Below are positions 45,172-55,359 of a DNA stretch of 64,000 nt, one piece after another (positions within the stretch are counted from its first letter, which is position 1; every line of letters begins with the position of its first letter). Under the pieces are notes generated by a model. It was given only the letters and a program-made list of their open reading frames with translations, did no database searches and was not told the origin of the DNA. The position numbers and the translations under genes were made by a program. Source of the DNA: an uncultured Sphingomonadaceae bacterium (GTDB lineage: Bacteria > Pseudomonadota > Alphaproteobacteria > Sphingomonadales > Sphingomonadaceae); contig CANLQG010000002.1 in assembly GCA_947493195.1 (NCBI GenBank), positions 1 to 64,000 on the forward strand, written 5' to 3'.

Positions 45172-46040
45172 ATTTCTCGAACAACCGGCCGGGCCTCAAG
45201 GTCCGGGCGGCCCACATCTCGCTTGCCATCGCCAGTGCAGCCGCTGTCCTCACCACCGGTGTCTCGGTGGTCACCGCGATGCCGGTACAGGCAGCCATCG
45301 CCAGCGATGTTGTCCAGGCACTCAAGCTGCGCCTCCCGAAGACGCCGATCGATGCCCTCGACTGCACGAGTTTCGCGCCGTGGTGCGAGGTCGTTTCGGG
45401 CGAGACGCTGTTCTATATCGACGAGGCAGCACGCTACCTCTTCGTGGGGCGGCTTTACGACATGGAAGAGCGCCGCGACGTGACCGCGACTCGGCTTCTC
45501 GAACTCAATCCCGATCTGCTCACCGCAGGCGCGGCGCGGGCCGCAGGCCGGAGCGAGGTTGCCGAACAACCCAATCCAGCGGGCAAGGTACAGCCACAAA
45601 AGGTCGATCCTGCAAAGCTACCCGAAGAAGGCGCGATCCTCTGGGGCAACCCCAAGGGCGTAAAGCTGGTGGTCTTCTCCGATTTCCAGTGCGGCTATTG
45701 CAAGCGGCTCGCGGGCGAACTCCTCAAGGCCGGTGTCAGAGTCGAAGAACGGCCGATCTCGATCTTCGGGGCGGCGAGCCGCCGACTGTCGGAAAGCGTG
45801 CTGTGCGCGAAAGACCAGGTGAAAGCGCTGCATGCTGCCTACGATGGCAAGCCCATCTCCTCGAACACTTCGTGCAAGGAAGCCAGCGCGCTCGACGCCA
45901 ACGAGGCCTTTGCGAGAGCCCACAATTTTGCCGGAACGCCGGTGATCGTTCGGGCCAGCGACGGCGCAGTACTCCACGGCTATCGCGACGCGGCGACGCT
46001 GCGCCGCTTTGCCAAAGGCACGAAAGGAGAGGGCCGGTGA
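45168..46040 (+). CDS. DsbC-type disulfide isomerase of the transfer system
   Basis: A 290-residue periplasmic thioredoxin-fold protein helping to form or rearrange disulfides in cysteine-rich transfer proteins such as TraN, TraU and TraH. N-terminal signal peptide to ~'VQAAIA'; an N-terminal domain with 'LDCTSFAPWCEVVSGETLFYIDEAARYLFVG'; and a C-terminal fold with the active site 'DFQCGYCKRL' (Cys-Gly-Tyr-Cys) and 'FAGTPVIVRASDG', the cis-Pro loop. F-type systems often carry DsbC or TrbB at this place. It overlaps traV by four bases. Confidence 0.88.
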   Translation: MNFSNNRPGLKVRAAHISLAIASAAAVLTTGVSVVTAMPVQAAIASDVVQALKLRLPKTPIDALDCTSFAPWCEVVSGETLFYIDEAARYLFVGRLYDMEERRDVTATRLLELNPDLLTAGAARAAGRSEVAEQPNPAGKVQPQKVDPAKLPEEGAILWGNPKGVKLVVFSDFQCGYCKRLAGELLKAGVRVEERPISIFGAASRRLSESVLCAKDQVKALHAAYDGKPISSNTSCKEASALDANEAFARAHNFAGTPVIVRASDGAVLHGYRDAATLRRFAKGTKGEGR

Positions 46041-46612
46041 GAGCGCGCCTCCCATCCTTCGGCCTATCATTTGGCGCGGTCTTGCTCGCTGGCGGCTGCA
46101 CTACGCTTGGCGGCAATGTCCAGGGCGACTTCGCCTGCCGCGCGCCAGACGGCACCTGCGCGCCCACTTCGGTGATCGACGAACAGGCAACCAATACGCT
46201 GCCCTCTGTTGCTAAACCGCAGGCTGGCACTCTCGAAAGGCCGCGCACGCGCGCAGATGCACGTACGCTGCGCGTCATCGTTGCTGGCTTTCTCGATTCA
46301 CAGGGCCGCACGCACGAGGCGCGCGTCGTCCATGTCGAGCTGCCCGAAAGCCCTGCTGCCCGCCACCGCGCGCCGCTTTCCACCGGTGATGTCCTGCGTG
46401 CACTCGGCGATGTCAGCCAAACCCGGGGCGATGCAGCGCCGTCACCTCACGAACCCTCTTCCCCCCTGCAGCTTCCGGAACGCCTGGTTATCCCCTCCCA
46501 GGCCGCACCGGAGATGCCCGGCGCTAACGCGCCGGACACCGGGGCATCCGGTCGTTCCCCCTCCCCCGGCCGGGTGCCCCACCCTCATTCGCGCGAAGGA
46601 GAACCCCGGTGA
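46037..46612 (+). CDS. traV: TraV, outer-membrane core lipoprotein
   Basis: A 191-residue VirB7-like lipoprotein. The GTG start at 46037 overlaps the dsbC stop. The lipobox 'LLAGGC' (Cys ~21) is followed by 'GGNVQGDFACRAPDGTCAPTSVID', the TraV signature with two conserved Cys. The C-terminal half is rich in Pro, Ala and Ser and contains 'RTLRVIVAGFLDSQGRTHEARVVHVELP'. The TraV core is normally shorter; the Pro-rich tail is an extension. It overlaps traC by four bases. Confidence 0.88.
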   Translation: MRARLPSFGLSFGAVLLAGGCTTLGGNVQGDFACRAPDGTCAPTSVIDEQATNTLPSVAKPQAGTLERPRTRADARTLRVIVAGFLDSQGRTHEARVVHVELPESPAARHRAPLSTGDVLRALGDVSQTRGDAAPSPHEPSSPLQLPERLVIPSQAAPEMPGANAPDTGASGRSPSPGRVPHPHSREGEPR

Positions 46613-49158
46613 GCCTCTCGTTTGCCACGGCGCGCGATGCGCTTCTTTCCGGCCTGTTTGGCGATGCCCGGCGGGCCGATCACGAGCGCCCGCATTTCGG
46701 CCTCGACATGCTGTCCGACTGGTTGCCCTACCGCATCTATGACGAGACCGCCGGTCTCTATCGCAACGCGCACTCGAAGGGGTTCATCCTTGAAGTGACT
46801 CCGCTTATCGGCGCGGACGAGCGCACCGGCGAAATCCTCGGCCAGTTCTTTTCGGAAAGCCTGCCGCGGGGAACCTGTCTCCAGATGCTCAATTTCGCTT
46901 CGCCGCGCATCGGCAGTGTTGTCGGGCCGTGGTTTGCCCCGCGCTATGAGCAGGGCGGCATCTACGAAGCGATTGCCAGAGCCAGAACGCAGCGGCTCTA
47001 CGATCTGGTCTGGAACTCGGGATCGGCGCATGCACCGTTCCACGCCCGGCAAGTCAGGCTCGTGCTGTCGCTTGGGGTGCCTGTTCCCGGCAGCGTCTCC
47101 GATACCGAACTTTCCGAATGCCGCGATGGTCTGGCCGGCATGCTCGCCTCCTTAGGCCTGCAGTCTGCGCCGCTCGAACCGGCGGGACTGCTCGCGCTTA
47201 TCGACGAGCTGACTTCGCCCACCACCGCGCGCGAGCCCGACACCATTCAGTGGAACCGGGAGGACACACTCGACGCGCAGGCAATCCGGCGCGATATCGA
47301 ACTCGAAGTCGAAGACGACAGGCTCATTCTGAGAACCGAGCGCTTCCGCGAGACCGGTCGTTCGCGCGATGGAATCCCGACGGTTGGCGAATGCTATCCC
47401 GACCGCTTCGATATCCGCCATTACGGCGTGCGCTCGAGCCCCGAACGCTGGGCACCGTGGGAATGCGCGCGCCTCATCGGCGACATGTTCACCGACAAGC
47501 TGCGGTTCCCCTGCCCGGCGGCGACGATGCTCTGCCTGCATTATCCCGACCAGGAAGCTGCCTCGGCACGCGCAGGCTACAAGTTCATGCGCACGACCAG
47601 CCTTTCCGAAACGAAAAGCGCGCGTTTCCTGCCGAAACTCTCCGAACAGTCGGCCGAATGGAAGCATGTCCAGGCCGAGCTTCAGGCGGGCAAGAAGCTG
47701 GTCAAGCTCTTCTACGGTCTCACCACGATTTCGCCGCTCGGACAGGGCGACGCGCACGAGCGCACCGTCAAGGCGATCTACAAGGCGGCGGGATGGGATC
47801 TGGCAGACGAGCGCTTTCTGCAGCTGCAAGGCCTTGTCGCTGCCTTTCCACTGAGCCTTGCCGACGGGCTGGTACACGACATGGCGCGTCTCAAACGCTT
47901 CCGCACCATGCTCTCGACCACGGCCGCCAATATCGCGCCGATGCAGGGGGAATATCTCGGCGGCCCGATCCCGCATTTGCTGCTGCTCGGGCGGCGCGGC
48001 CAGCCCTTCTTCTGGTCGCCCTTCGAGAACGGGGCCGGCAACCACAATATCGCGATCTGCGGCAAGTCGGGTTCGGGCAAGTCGGTGCTGTTGCAGGAGC
48101 TCTGCGCAGCGCTGCGGGGCGCCGGGGCCAAGGTCGTGGTGATCGATGACGGGCGCAGCTTCGAGCACTCGGTCAAGCTTCAGGGCGGCCGCTTCGTCGA
48201 GTTCACGCTGGGCTCGGGCTTCTCGCTCAATCCCTTTTCGATGATCGACGATGCGCGGGCGCACGAGGACGAGGATTACCGGCTCGACTGCTTTGCGATG
48301 ATCAAGGCAATCATCGGCCAGATGGCGCGGCCAAGCGCCGCGCCATCCGACACCGAGCGCGGCCTGATCGACCGGGCGGTAACGCATGTCTGGGAGACGC
48401 TCGGCAGCGGCGGGGCGATCGACGATGTCGCGCATGCCCTGCACACCGGCGACAACGAGGCCGGACGCGATCTGGCAACCGCGATCGGCCCCTTCTGCAG
48501 GGGAGGCAGCTATGCCGGTTTCTTCTCCGGCAAGGCCAGCTTCGCGCTCGAGGACGATTTCACGGTGTTCGAGATGAGCGATCTTGCAAGCCGCGAGGAG
48601 CTGAGAAGCGTCGTTCTTTCGGCAATCATGTTCATGACCGGCCAGGCCATGACGCGCAGTTCGCGAGCAACCCGGAAGCTGCTTCTGATCGACGAGGCCT
48701 GGGCGATGCTCAAGGGCGGCTCGATGGGCGAATTCGTCGAGACTTATGCCCGCACCGCGCGCAAATATGGCGGCGCGCTCGCTACCGCCACGCAGTCCCT
48801 GAATGATTACTACAAGTCCGACGGCGCGCGCGCCGCGCTGGAAAACAGCGACTGGATGCTGGTGCTCCAGCAGAAGCCGGAGACCATCGCCGATTTCCGG
48901 AAAGAGGCGCGGCTGGACATGGATGACCGCACCGAAACGCTGATCCGCAGCCTCAAGCGCTCGGGCACCGAATACAGCGAAATCTACCTCAAGGGTCCCG
49001 AAACCGAGGCAGTGGGCAGGCTCGTGCTGGATCCGCTTTCGGCCACGATCTTCTCGTCCGATCCCGACACCTATGCGGCAATTCACGCCCACGTCGAAAA
49101 CGGCATGCCGCTTGAACGCGCGGTGGCATTGGTCGCCGGTCTGGAAGGAGGCGCGTGA
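46609..49158 (+). CDS. traC: TraC, VirB4-like secretion ATPase
   Basis: An 849-residue ATPase powering pilus assembly and DNA transfer. The N-terminal domain has 'YRIYDETAGLYRNAHSKGFILEVTPLIGADERTGEIL', typical of TraC. Walker A 'GKSGSGKS' lies at residues 485-492 and Walker B 'LLLIDEAWAML' near 690, with 'ATATQSLNDYY' and 'ENSDWMLVLQQKPE' (motif C/RecA region) after it. Length fits the F-type family. A small unknown membrane protein gene follows with an overlapping TGATG. Confidence 0.95.
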   Translation: MSLSFATARDALLSGLFGDARRADHERPHFGLDMLSDWLPYRIYDETAGLYRNAHSKGFILEVTPLIGADERTGEILGQFFSESLPRGTCLQMLNFASPRIGSVVGPWFAPRYEQGGIYEAIARARTQRLYDLVWNSGSAHAPFHARQVRLVLSLGVPVPGSVSDTELSECRDGLAGMLASLGLQSAPLEPAGLLALIDELTSPTTAREPDTIQWNREDTLDAQAIRRDIELEVEDDRLILRTERFRETGRSRDGIPTVGECYPDRFDIRHYGVRSSPERWAPWECARLIGDMFTDKLRFPCPAATMLCLHYPDQEAASARAGYKFMRTTSLSETKSARFLPKLSEQSAEWKHVQAELQAGKKLVKLFYGLTTISPLGQGDAHERTVKAIYKAAGWDLADERFLQLQGLVAAFPLSLADGLVHDMARLKRFRTMLSTTAANIAPMQGEYLGGPIPHLLLLGRRGQPFFWSPFENGAGNHNIAICGKSGSGKSVLLQELCAALRGAGAKVVVIDDGRSFEHSVKLQGGRFVEFTLGSGFSLNPFSMIDDARAHEDEDYRLDCFAMIKAIIGQMARPSAAPSDTERGLIDRAVTHVWETLGSGGAIDDVAHALHTGDNEAGRDLATAIGPFCRGGSYAGFFSGKASFALEDDFTVFEMSDLASREELRSVVLSAIMFMTGQAMTRSSRATRKLLLIDEAWAMLKGGSMGEFVETYARTARKYGGALATATQSLNDYYKSDGARAALENSDWMLVLQQKPETIADFRKEARLDMDDRTETLIRSLKRSGTEYSEIYLKGPETEAVGRLVLDPLSATIFSSDPDTYAAIHAHVENGMPLERAVALVAGLEGGA

Positions 49159-49562
49159 TGGCGCTCGAGACCACTACACTTGTCGACCGAGTGTCGCTTC
49201 CGACAGCAAAACGAACGGTCCGCAAATATCATCCGGTCAATTGGCTCGGGTTCTTCCAGGGCACCTGCCTCGTGCTTGTCGAAAGCGCTGCTTTCGCAGC
49301 GAGCACCCTGCTGCTGGTGCTCGGACTGCCGCTGTTCGTCTTTCTGTTGCTCGCGGGCTGGGACCTCGGCCTGTTGTTCGCGCAGCTCGGCAATCTTGCC
49401 GACCACTACCGGACCGCAGAACCGCTGGCGCGGCATTTCTTCGCGGCTGACCTGCAGATCGGATTTCTCGTTGGCGCAGGGGGGCTCGCGCTCTTTCGCC
49501 TCCCTGCTTTCCTGCGCCGCTTGCAACGCCGTCTAGATGAAGGACCCCGCTCGCATGACTGA
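49158..49562 (+). CDS. Hypothetical transfer-cluster membrane protein
   Basis: A 134-residue protein with two strong membrane helices ('LVESAAFAASTLLLVLGLPLFVFLLLAG' and 'LQIGFLVGAGGLALFRLPAFL'). It lies between traC and trbI, where some F-type clusters carry TrbI-associated or unnamed membrane genes. The ATG at 49158 has GGAGG seven bases upstream and is preferred to the GTG at 49155. No recognised domain; it could assist TraC docking, which is inference. Confidence 0.65.
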   Translation: MALETTTLVDRVSLPTAKRTVRKYHPVNWLGFFQGTCLVLVESAAFAASTLLLVLGLPLFVFLLLAGWDLGLLFAQLGNLADHYRTAEPLARHFFAADLQIGFLVGAGGLALFRLPAFLRRLQRRLDEGPRSHD

Positions 49563-49935
49563 CACCGTATCAAACTGGCGACAGCTCGCGTTGAAGCTGG
49601 TCGGCCTTGCCGCACTCGGTGCGGCCCTCCTCTGGGCCGTCTGGATTACGCGCGAGGCGACGCGAGAAGAGCCGCAGCGGATTGTGACCGTCCGGCTCGC
49701 TGAGACCATCGGCTCGTTCGTCGAGGAAGCCGCGCGTGCCGACGCCGATCCAGCTTCGGTTCAGGCGGCGAGCCTCGCCTACCTCGAAGCTGCAACAGGC
49801 GCAGTTGCCGAGATGGGCAGCGATGGCCGCGTCGTAATGGTGGCCGAAGCCGTGCTCGCGGGGGCGAGTGAAGATGCCACTCCCGAACTCGAACGCCGCA
49901 TCGCAGCCAGGCTCCAGCAAGGAGAGCGTCCATGA
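49555..49935 (+). CDS. trbI: TrbI-like F-type transfer protein
   Basis: A 126-residue inner-membrane protein with one helix near residues 14-32 ('LALKLVGLAALGAALLWAVWI') and a periplasmic segment 'EPQRIVTVRLAETIGSFVEEAARA', resembling TrbI of F, which influences pilus retraction. ATG 49555 is preferred for its AAGGA site; an ATG six codons earlier lacks one. Position between traC and traW is as in F. It overlaps the peptidase gene by four bases. Confidence 0.75.
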   Translation: MTDTVSNWRQLALKLVGLAALGAALLWAVWITREATREEPQRIVTVRLAETIGSFVEEAARADADPASVQAASLAYLEAATGAVAEMGSDGRVVMVAEAVLAGASEDATPELERRIAARLQQGERP

Positions 49936-50438
49936 GAACGCCTGAACGCCTGCGCCGCCCCCTTCTCCTGAGCGGCATCGTCCTCTTGCCCCTTGTCTGG
50001 GCACCACTCGACGATTTCAGCAAAAACCATGCCTTCTTGATCAATGCGTCCCCGAGCCTGCCCAACTGGGCGTTCTGGCTCGACCGCGATGCACCGATTG
50101 CCAAGGACAGCCTGGTCTTCTTCGAGCCGCCCGCAAGCCGGCTTGTCGAGACACATTTCGGCAAGGGGCCGCACATGTTCGGCAAGCGCGTGCTCGGCGT
50201 TCCCGGCGACGTGATCGCGCATGCGGGCAGCGATGTGCTTATCAACGGCGTCAGGGTCGCGGGTCGGCTCGAGACAACACGGCTCGGCGTACCGCTGACC
50301 CGGGGTTCCGAAGGCGTCATTCCCAGGGACTGTTTCTACACCGGCACCGACCACCCGCGCGGGCTCGACAGCCGCTACGGCGAAATCGGTCTGGTTTGCC
50401 GGGACCGCATCCTCGGCAGCGGAAAGGCGATCCTGTGA
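49932..50438 (+). CDS. S26-type conjugative signal peptidase (TraF/LepB-like)
   Basis: A 168-residue membrane-anchored serine peptidase that would process the pilin or other transfer proteins. The catalytic Ser lies in 'INASPSLPNW' (Ser40 or Ser42) and the catalytic Lys is Lys85 in 'FGKRVLGVPGDVI', the S26 dyad. 'GSEGVIPRDCFYTGTDHPRGLDSRYGEIG' is the conserved end of the TraF peptidase family. RP4-type TraF carries this role elsewhere; here it is built into an F-type cluster, as in several alphaproteobacterial elements. It overlaps trbI and traW. Confidence 0.88.
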   Translation: MRTPERLRRPLLLSGIVLLPLVWAPLDDFSKNHAFLINASPSLPNWAFWLDRDAPIAKDSLVFFEPPASRLVETHFGKGPHMFGKRVLGVPGDVIAHAGSDVLINGVRVAGRLETTRLGVPLTRGSEGVIPRDCFYTGTDHPRGLDSRYGEIGLVCRDRILGSGKAIL

Positions 50439-51069
50439 GACAACTCCTACGCCTAGTCGTCCCATTGGCCATGCTCGCACTGCCTGGTGCTGCACAGGCG
50501 CGCGACTACGGCCAGCGCGGCGCGGTCTTCCCGATCATCGAGCGCGACCTGCTTGAACAGATCCGATCCAGACTGCAGGCCATGGAGGCCTCGGGTGAGA
50601 CAGCGCGCCTCAACGAAAAGCTCAAACGCCGCACGATTGCCCGGGTCAACCGGCCCAACCCTGTGGCCGGCCTTGTCCGCGCGAGCGACAGCCGCAGCTG
50701 GTCGTTCGATCCGACCATTACGCTGGACGCCGATATAAGGGGCGCCAATGGCGAGCTGATCCATGCCGCTGGGACACGGGTCAATCCGCTCGACAGCGTG
50801 AGCCTGCGTGCAGATCTTGTTTTCCTCGATGGCGACGATCCCGACCAGCTTGCCTGGGCACTGAAGCAAGGCGCGAATGTCAAATTGATCCTGATAAAGG
50901 GCGCTCCGCTTGGACTCATGAAGGCACGCCAGCGGCGCTTCTACTTCGATCAGGGCGGCAAACTGACCGGCAAATTCGGTATCCGCGCCGTTCCTGCCCG
51001 CGTGCGCCAGCATGGGCGCATGCTCGCAGTCAGCGAGATCGCGCTACCGCCCAAGCGGAGGACAGTCCA

Positions 51070-51073
<4 letters not shown>
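50435..51073 (+). CDS. traW: TraW, periplasmic pilus assembly protein
   Basis: A 212-residue secreted protein. The GTG start at 50435 overlaps the peptidase stop. Signal peptide 'LRLVVPLAMLALPGAAQA'. 'RDYGQRGAVFPIIERDLLEQI' is the TraW signature, followed by 'FLDGDDPDQLAWALKQG' and 'RRFYFDQGGKLTGKFGIRAVPARVRQHG'. TraW works with TrbC and TraU in pilus extension. It overlaps traU by four bases. Confidence 0.92.
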
Positions 51074-52079
<1,006 letters not shown>

Positions 52080-52083
<4 letters not shown>

Positions 52084-52835
52084 AACATGCTTTTCCCCTT
52101 CTCGCCGTGATCGGCCTTGCCAGTGCGGCTGCATTCGCTGCCGCCTCGGCGCAGGACCCCTCGCACGAACTCGATATCGAAAGCATTCGGGAGCGCGCCA
52201 GCGAACACACGGCCGATGCCGAGGCCCTCGCGACCACGATCCGGAGCCGCGCCGAAGCGCTGACCGACGAAGCACAGATCACACGGGAGACCGCGATCGC
52301 AAACCGCGCCGCCTATGCCGATGCGATCACGCCTGCAAAATCCGATGGTCCGCTCGATTTCGACACGATGATCAAGGTGCAGACCGAAGCCGAGACCGCC
52401 AAGCTAGGCGAGAGCGCTCGCTTCATCGCTTTCGCATCGCTCGGCATGCCCGAGTTGTCACTGAAAGCGCTGGTCCGCGACGTAACACGCGCTGGCGGGG
52501 TCACGGTGCTGCGCGGCTTCCCCGGAGGAGACAGCGCACAATTCAAGACACGCCTTGCCGCGATCTGGAGCGGCGCGGGCGAAGCGGGAGCGCTGGGGAT
52601 CGATCCGCGCCTCTTCCGCGCTTTCGACATCGAGGCCGCCCCCAGCTTCGTCATGATCGCAAGCGATTTAAGCCCCTGCGACGGGTTCGATTGCAGCGAT
52701 AATCTTCCGCCCCACGACCGCATCGCGGGCAATCTCAGCGTCGCCAATGTGCTGGAAACCTTTGTCGAAGGACGCGGCCCCGGCGCGGCGCAAGCGCGCT
52801 TGCACCTTGCCCGCCTCGAAAGAGCTGACCGATGA
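52080..52835 (+). CDS. trbC: TrbC, F-type pilus assembly protein
   Basis: A 251-residue secreted protein. Signal peptide to 'AASAQ'. A long helical N-terminal half rich in Glu/Ala/Arg precedes the F-type TrbC domain: 'ARFIAFASLGMPELSLKALVRDVTRAGGVTVLRGF' and 'FDIEAAPSFVM', a thioredoxin-like fold. It interacts with TraW and TraU in F. ATG at 52080 overlaps the traU stop, and the gene overlaps traN by four bases. Confidence 0.9.
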
Positions 52836-54556
52836 CTATCTTCCGGCCCACGGCCGCACTCCTTCTGGCAATATGCGCTCTGCCGATGAACGCGTCGGCC
52901 CAGCAACAGACGGCGCGCGACGACGGCAAGGCCTTCGGCGAAGCCTTGCGCGGTGAAGCACAAGAGGCGGCTCGAACCCAGCCCGATACAGACTCGCTGC
53001 CCAATTACGACCGCAATGCCGTCCGCGGCCTAGAACGGCTCGCCGATAATCCCGATCAAATCGAAACCAGCGCCGGCTCGGCGAGAACCAGCCATGAGGG
53101 CTACCGCGCGATGCGCGACAGCATGGGCTCGCGCGCGCAATTCTCTCCTTCCGAGATCGAAGATGTAATCGCGCGCAGCCAGGCGATAGGCGAGTCCCCG
53201 CTCGACTATACCAGCGGGATGTCCATTTCGGGTGGTCAGGGCTCCTGTGTGCCGCTTCCGCCCGGATCGAGTTCGGCAGGCACCTATACTGCGACCTGCA
53301 ACACCGGAACCCGGATCGACCAGTCGAGCGGCCAGTGCGCGGTTCCCCTTATAGCGACCGTGACCCAGCGCCAACAGTGGCACTATCTCTGCAACGACAC
53401 CGGCGCCTCGTTCGGCTATCCTTGGTGTTCGGCCTTCGACGGCGCTTCGTGCAGGATTACCGGCTACCGCCCGGGACCCTGCCTCCAATGGTACGACAAC
53501 GGATTCAATCGCTTTTGCTCCGAACCCGGAGATCCGATCGCCGAGATTGCCTGCGCCGCGCCCGACCCCCGCTATTCGCCATACGCTGTCACCACCGATA
53601 GCTCGGTCGATACGGCACCGGACGAAAGCCAGTGTTCGGCCCTTTCCGGCAATGCCGACTGCAGCCTCGAGAGCGAGATCTGCACAGATGCCGATCCAAA
53701 AACGCGTATCGTCGACGGGGCTTCGGTGACGCGCGACTGCTGGGAATGGCAGCGCAGCTACTCGTGCACCTCGCGCTCGGCGGCGAGCGATTGCTCTGAG
53801 ATAGAGGACCAGGGCACATGCCGCTTTGTTCGCGAGGAATGCCTCACCGGCGAGGAGCCTTGCGAGACCTGGGAGCGCATCTACGAATGCCCGCTTCCCG
53901 CAAGCGAAGATGCAGGCACGCAGTATGTCTGCGACGGCGACGTCTACTGCATCGACGGCTCGTGTGAGACGATCGAGCGGACAGCCAATGACGAGTTCAA
54001 GGATGCGGCCGTTGCGCTCCAGGCGATGAACGAAGCGCGCGGCCAGTTCGATCCCGCTACGCTGACGCTTTTCAGGGGCACCCGTAACACCTGTTCGTCC
54101 AAGGTTTTCGGCGTGCTCAACTGCTGCAAGGGCAAGGGCTTCCCGCTCATCCCCGGGATCAGCCTGCTCGTGGCGCTCGGCTGCGACCGTGAGGAAGTTC
54201 TCCTCCACGAGCGCGATGCGCAAGGCCTGTGCGCTTATGTCGGGTCTTATTGCTCGGACAAGTTTCTCGGGGTCTGCCTGACCAAGAGGAAGGCCTACTG
54301 CTGCTTTGAATCCAAGTTGTCGCGCATCCTCCAGGAGCAAGGGCGCCGGCAACTCCCCAAACCCTGGGACCAGCCCAAGGAAGAGACCTGCCAAGGCTTC
54401 ACTCTCGACGAGTTCGCGCAGCTTGATCTCAGCCGGATGGATTTCAGCGAAGTCTATGCCGAGTTCACCGAGGCCGCCCGGCTTCCCGACGAACTCGAGA
54501 CGAGCGTTCTCATCCAGCAGAAAATCGAAAACTATTACGCGAGGAACGGCCAATGA
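52832..54556 (+). CDS. traN: TraN, mating-pair stabilisation protein
   Basis: A 574-residue outer-membrane protein that binds the recipient cell surface. Signal peptide to 'ASAQQ'. More than thirty Cys residues are spread through the protein, for example 'CNTGTRIDQSSGQCAVPL', 'CSALSGNADCSLESEICTD', 'CRFVREECLTGEEPCETW' and 'CCKGKGFPL'. These match the TraN family and require disulfide formation. Length is close to F TraN. It overlaps traF by four bases. Confidence 0.92.
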   Translation: MTIFRPTAALLLAICALPMNASAQQQTARDDGKAFGEALRGEAQEAARTQPDTDSLPNYDRNAVRGLERLADNPDQIETSAGSARTSHEGYRAMRDSMGSRAQFSPSEIEDVIARSQAIGESPLDYTSGMSISGGQGSCVPLPPGSSSAGTYTATCNTGTRIDQSSGQCAVPLIATVTQRQQWHYLCNDTGASFGYPWCSAFDGASCRITGYRPGPCLQWYDNGFNRFCSEPGDPIAEIACAAPDPRYSPYAVTTDSSVDTAPDESQCSALSGNADCSLESEICTDADPKTRIVDGASVTRDCWEWQRSYSCTSRSAASDCSEIEDQGTCRFVREECLTGEEPCETWERIYECPLPASEDAGTQYVCDGDVYCIDGSCETIERTANDEFKDAAVALQAMNEARGQFDPATLTLFRGTRNTCSSKVFGVLNCCKGKGFPLIPGISLLVALGCDREEVLLHERDAQGLCAYVGSYCSDKFLGVCLTKRKAYCCFESKLSRILQEQGRRQLPKPWDQPKEETCQGFTLDEFAQLDLSRMDFSEVYAEFTEAARLPDELETSVLIQQKIENYYARNGQ

Positions 54557-55359
54557 TGCGTTGCCCCACACCCCTGCTTGCCCTGGGCCTCGCCGTATTG
54601 TTTCCCGGCCTTGCGATTGCGCAAGAGGCGCCGCCACCGACGAGCGACACCGCCAGCGATTTTTACTGCGACAAACGCAAGCTCGGTTACTGGTTCTACT
54701 GTGCAAAGCCTGAGCCTGCAGAGGTTCCGCAAATAGCCGAACAGGAACAGGTCTCGGCTGCCGAGGAACTCAGCGCCATTACCTCTGAGTTGCGGGAACT
54801 GAAGGCACGCGCGATCCTCTATCCGAGCGAGGATAACGTCGCCGCCTATATCCGTTTCCAGCGCGCCCAGCTCGACCGCGCATCGCTGTTCTCCGATGTC
54901 TGGCAACGTGCGATCTGGCAGGATCCCGAGCTCGATTATACGCTCGAGCGCCCGGTCGGGGCGCTGGCCAAGAAACAATGGCAGGATGCGCGCGCCTCTG
55001 AGCGTGACAGCGCCATGGCGCGCCTTTCGCAGCGCTACGGGCTGTTCTACTTTTTCAGCTCAACCTGCGCCCCTTGCGAGGTCATGAGCCCCATCGTGAA
55101 GGGTGTCGCGGCACGCTGGCGGGTCACGGTGCGCGCAATCTCGACCGACGGCGGCCCATCCAAGCACTTCCCTGATTACCGCGTAGAGACCGGCCAGCGC
55201 GCCCGGCTGGGTCTGGAACCCAAGGTCACGCCCGCGCTGGTGCTGTGGGACAGCGTGACCAAGCGACCGATCCCGATCGGATACGGCGTGCTCTCGGCAG
55301 ACGAACTCCAGGACCGCATCTACCTCCTCACCTCCAAGGAAGCCGGACATGATTACTAG
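54553..55359 (+). CDS. traF: TraF, thioredoxin-fold pilus assembly protein
   Basis: A 268-residue periplasmic protein with signal peptide 'LALGLAVLFPGLAIAQ'. The start of the mature region 'FYCDKRKLGYWFYCAKPEP' is a family mark. The thioredoxin-like C-terminal domain has 'GLFYFFSSTCAPCEVMSPI' (Cys-Ala-Pro-Cys) and 'VTPALVLWD' (cis-Pro). In F, TraF lacks the CxxC; here the pair is present, so it may be redox active. It overlaps traH by 11 bases. Confidence 0.92.
   Translation: MMRCPTPLLALGLAVLFPGLAIAQEAPPPTSDTASDFYCDKRKLGYWFYCAKPEPAEVPQIAEQEQVSAAEELSAITSELRELKARAILYPSEDNVAAYIRFQRAQLDRASLFSDVWQRAIWQDPELDYTLERPVGALAKKQWQDARASERDSAMARLSQRYGLFYFFSSTCAPCEVMSPIVKGVAARWRVTVRAISTDGGPSKHFPDYRVETGQRARLGLEPKVTPALVLWDSVTKRPIPIGYGVLSADELQDRIYLLTSKEAGHDY

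Noticed and set aside
47152..49092. 646-codon open frame on the minus strand
   Set aside because: It is the antisense of traC, which has clear Walker motifs; the frame has no recognisable domain.
53030..54706. 558-codon open frame on the minus strand
   Set aside because: Antisense of traN and the start of traF; low-complexity Ala/Arg/Gly sequence.
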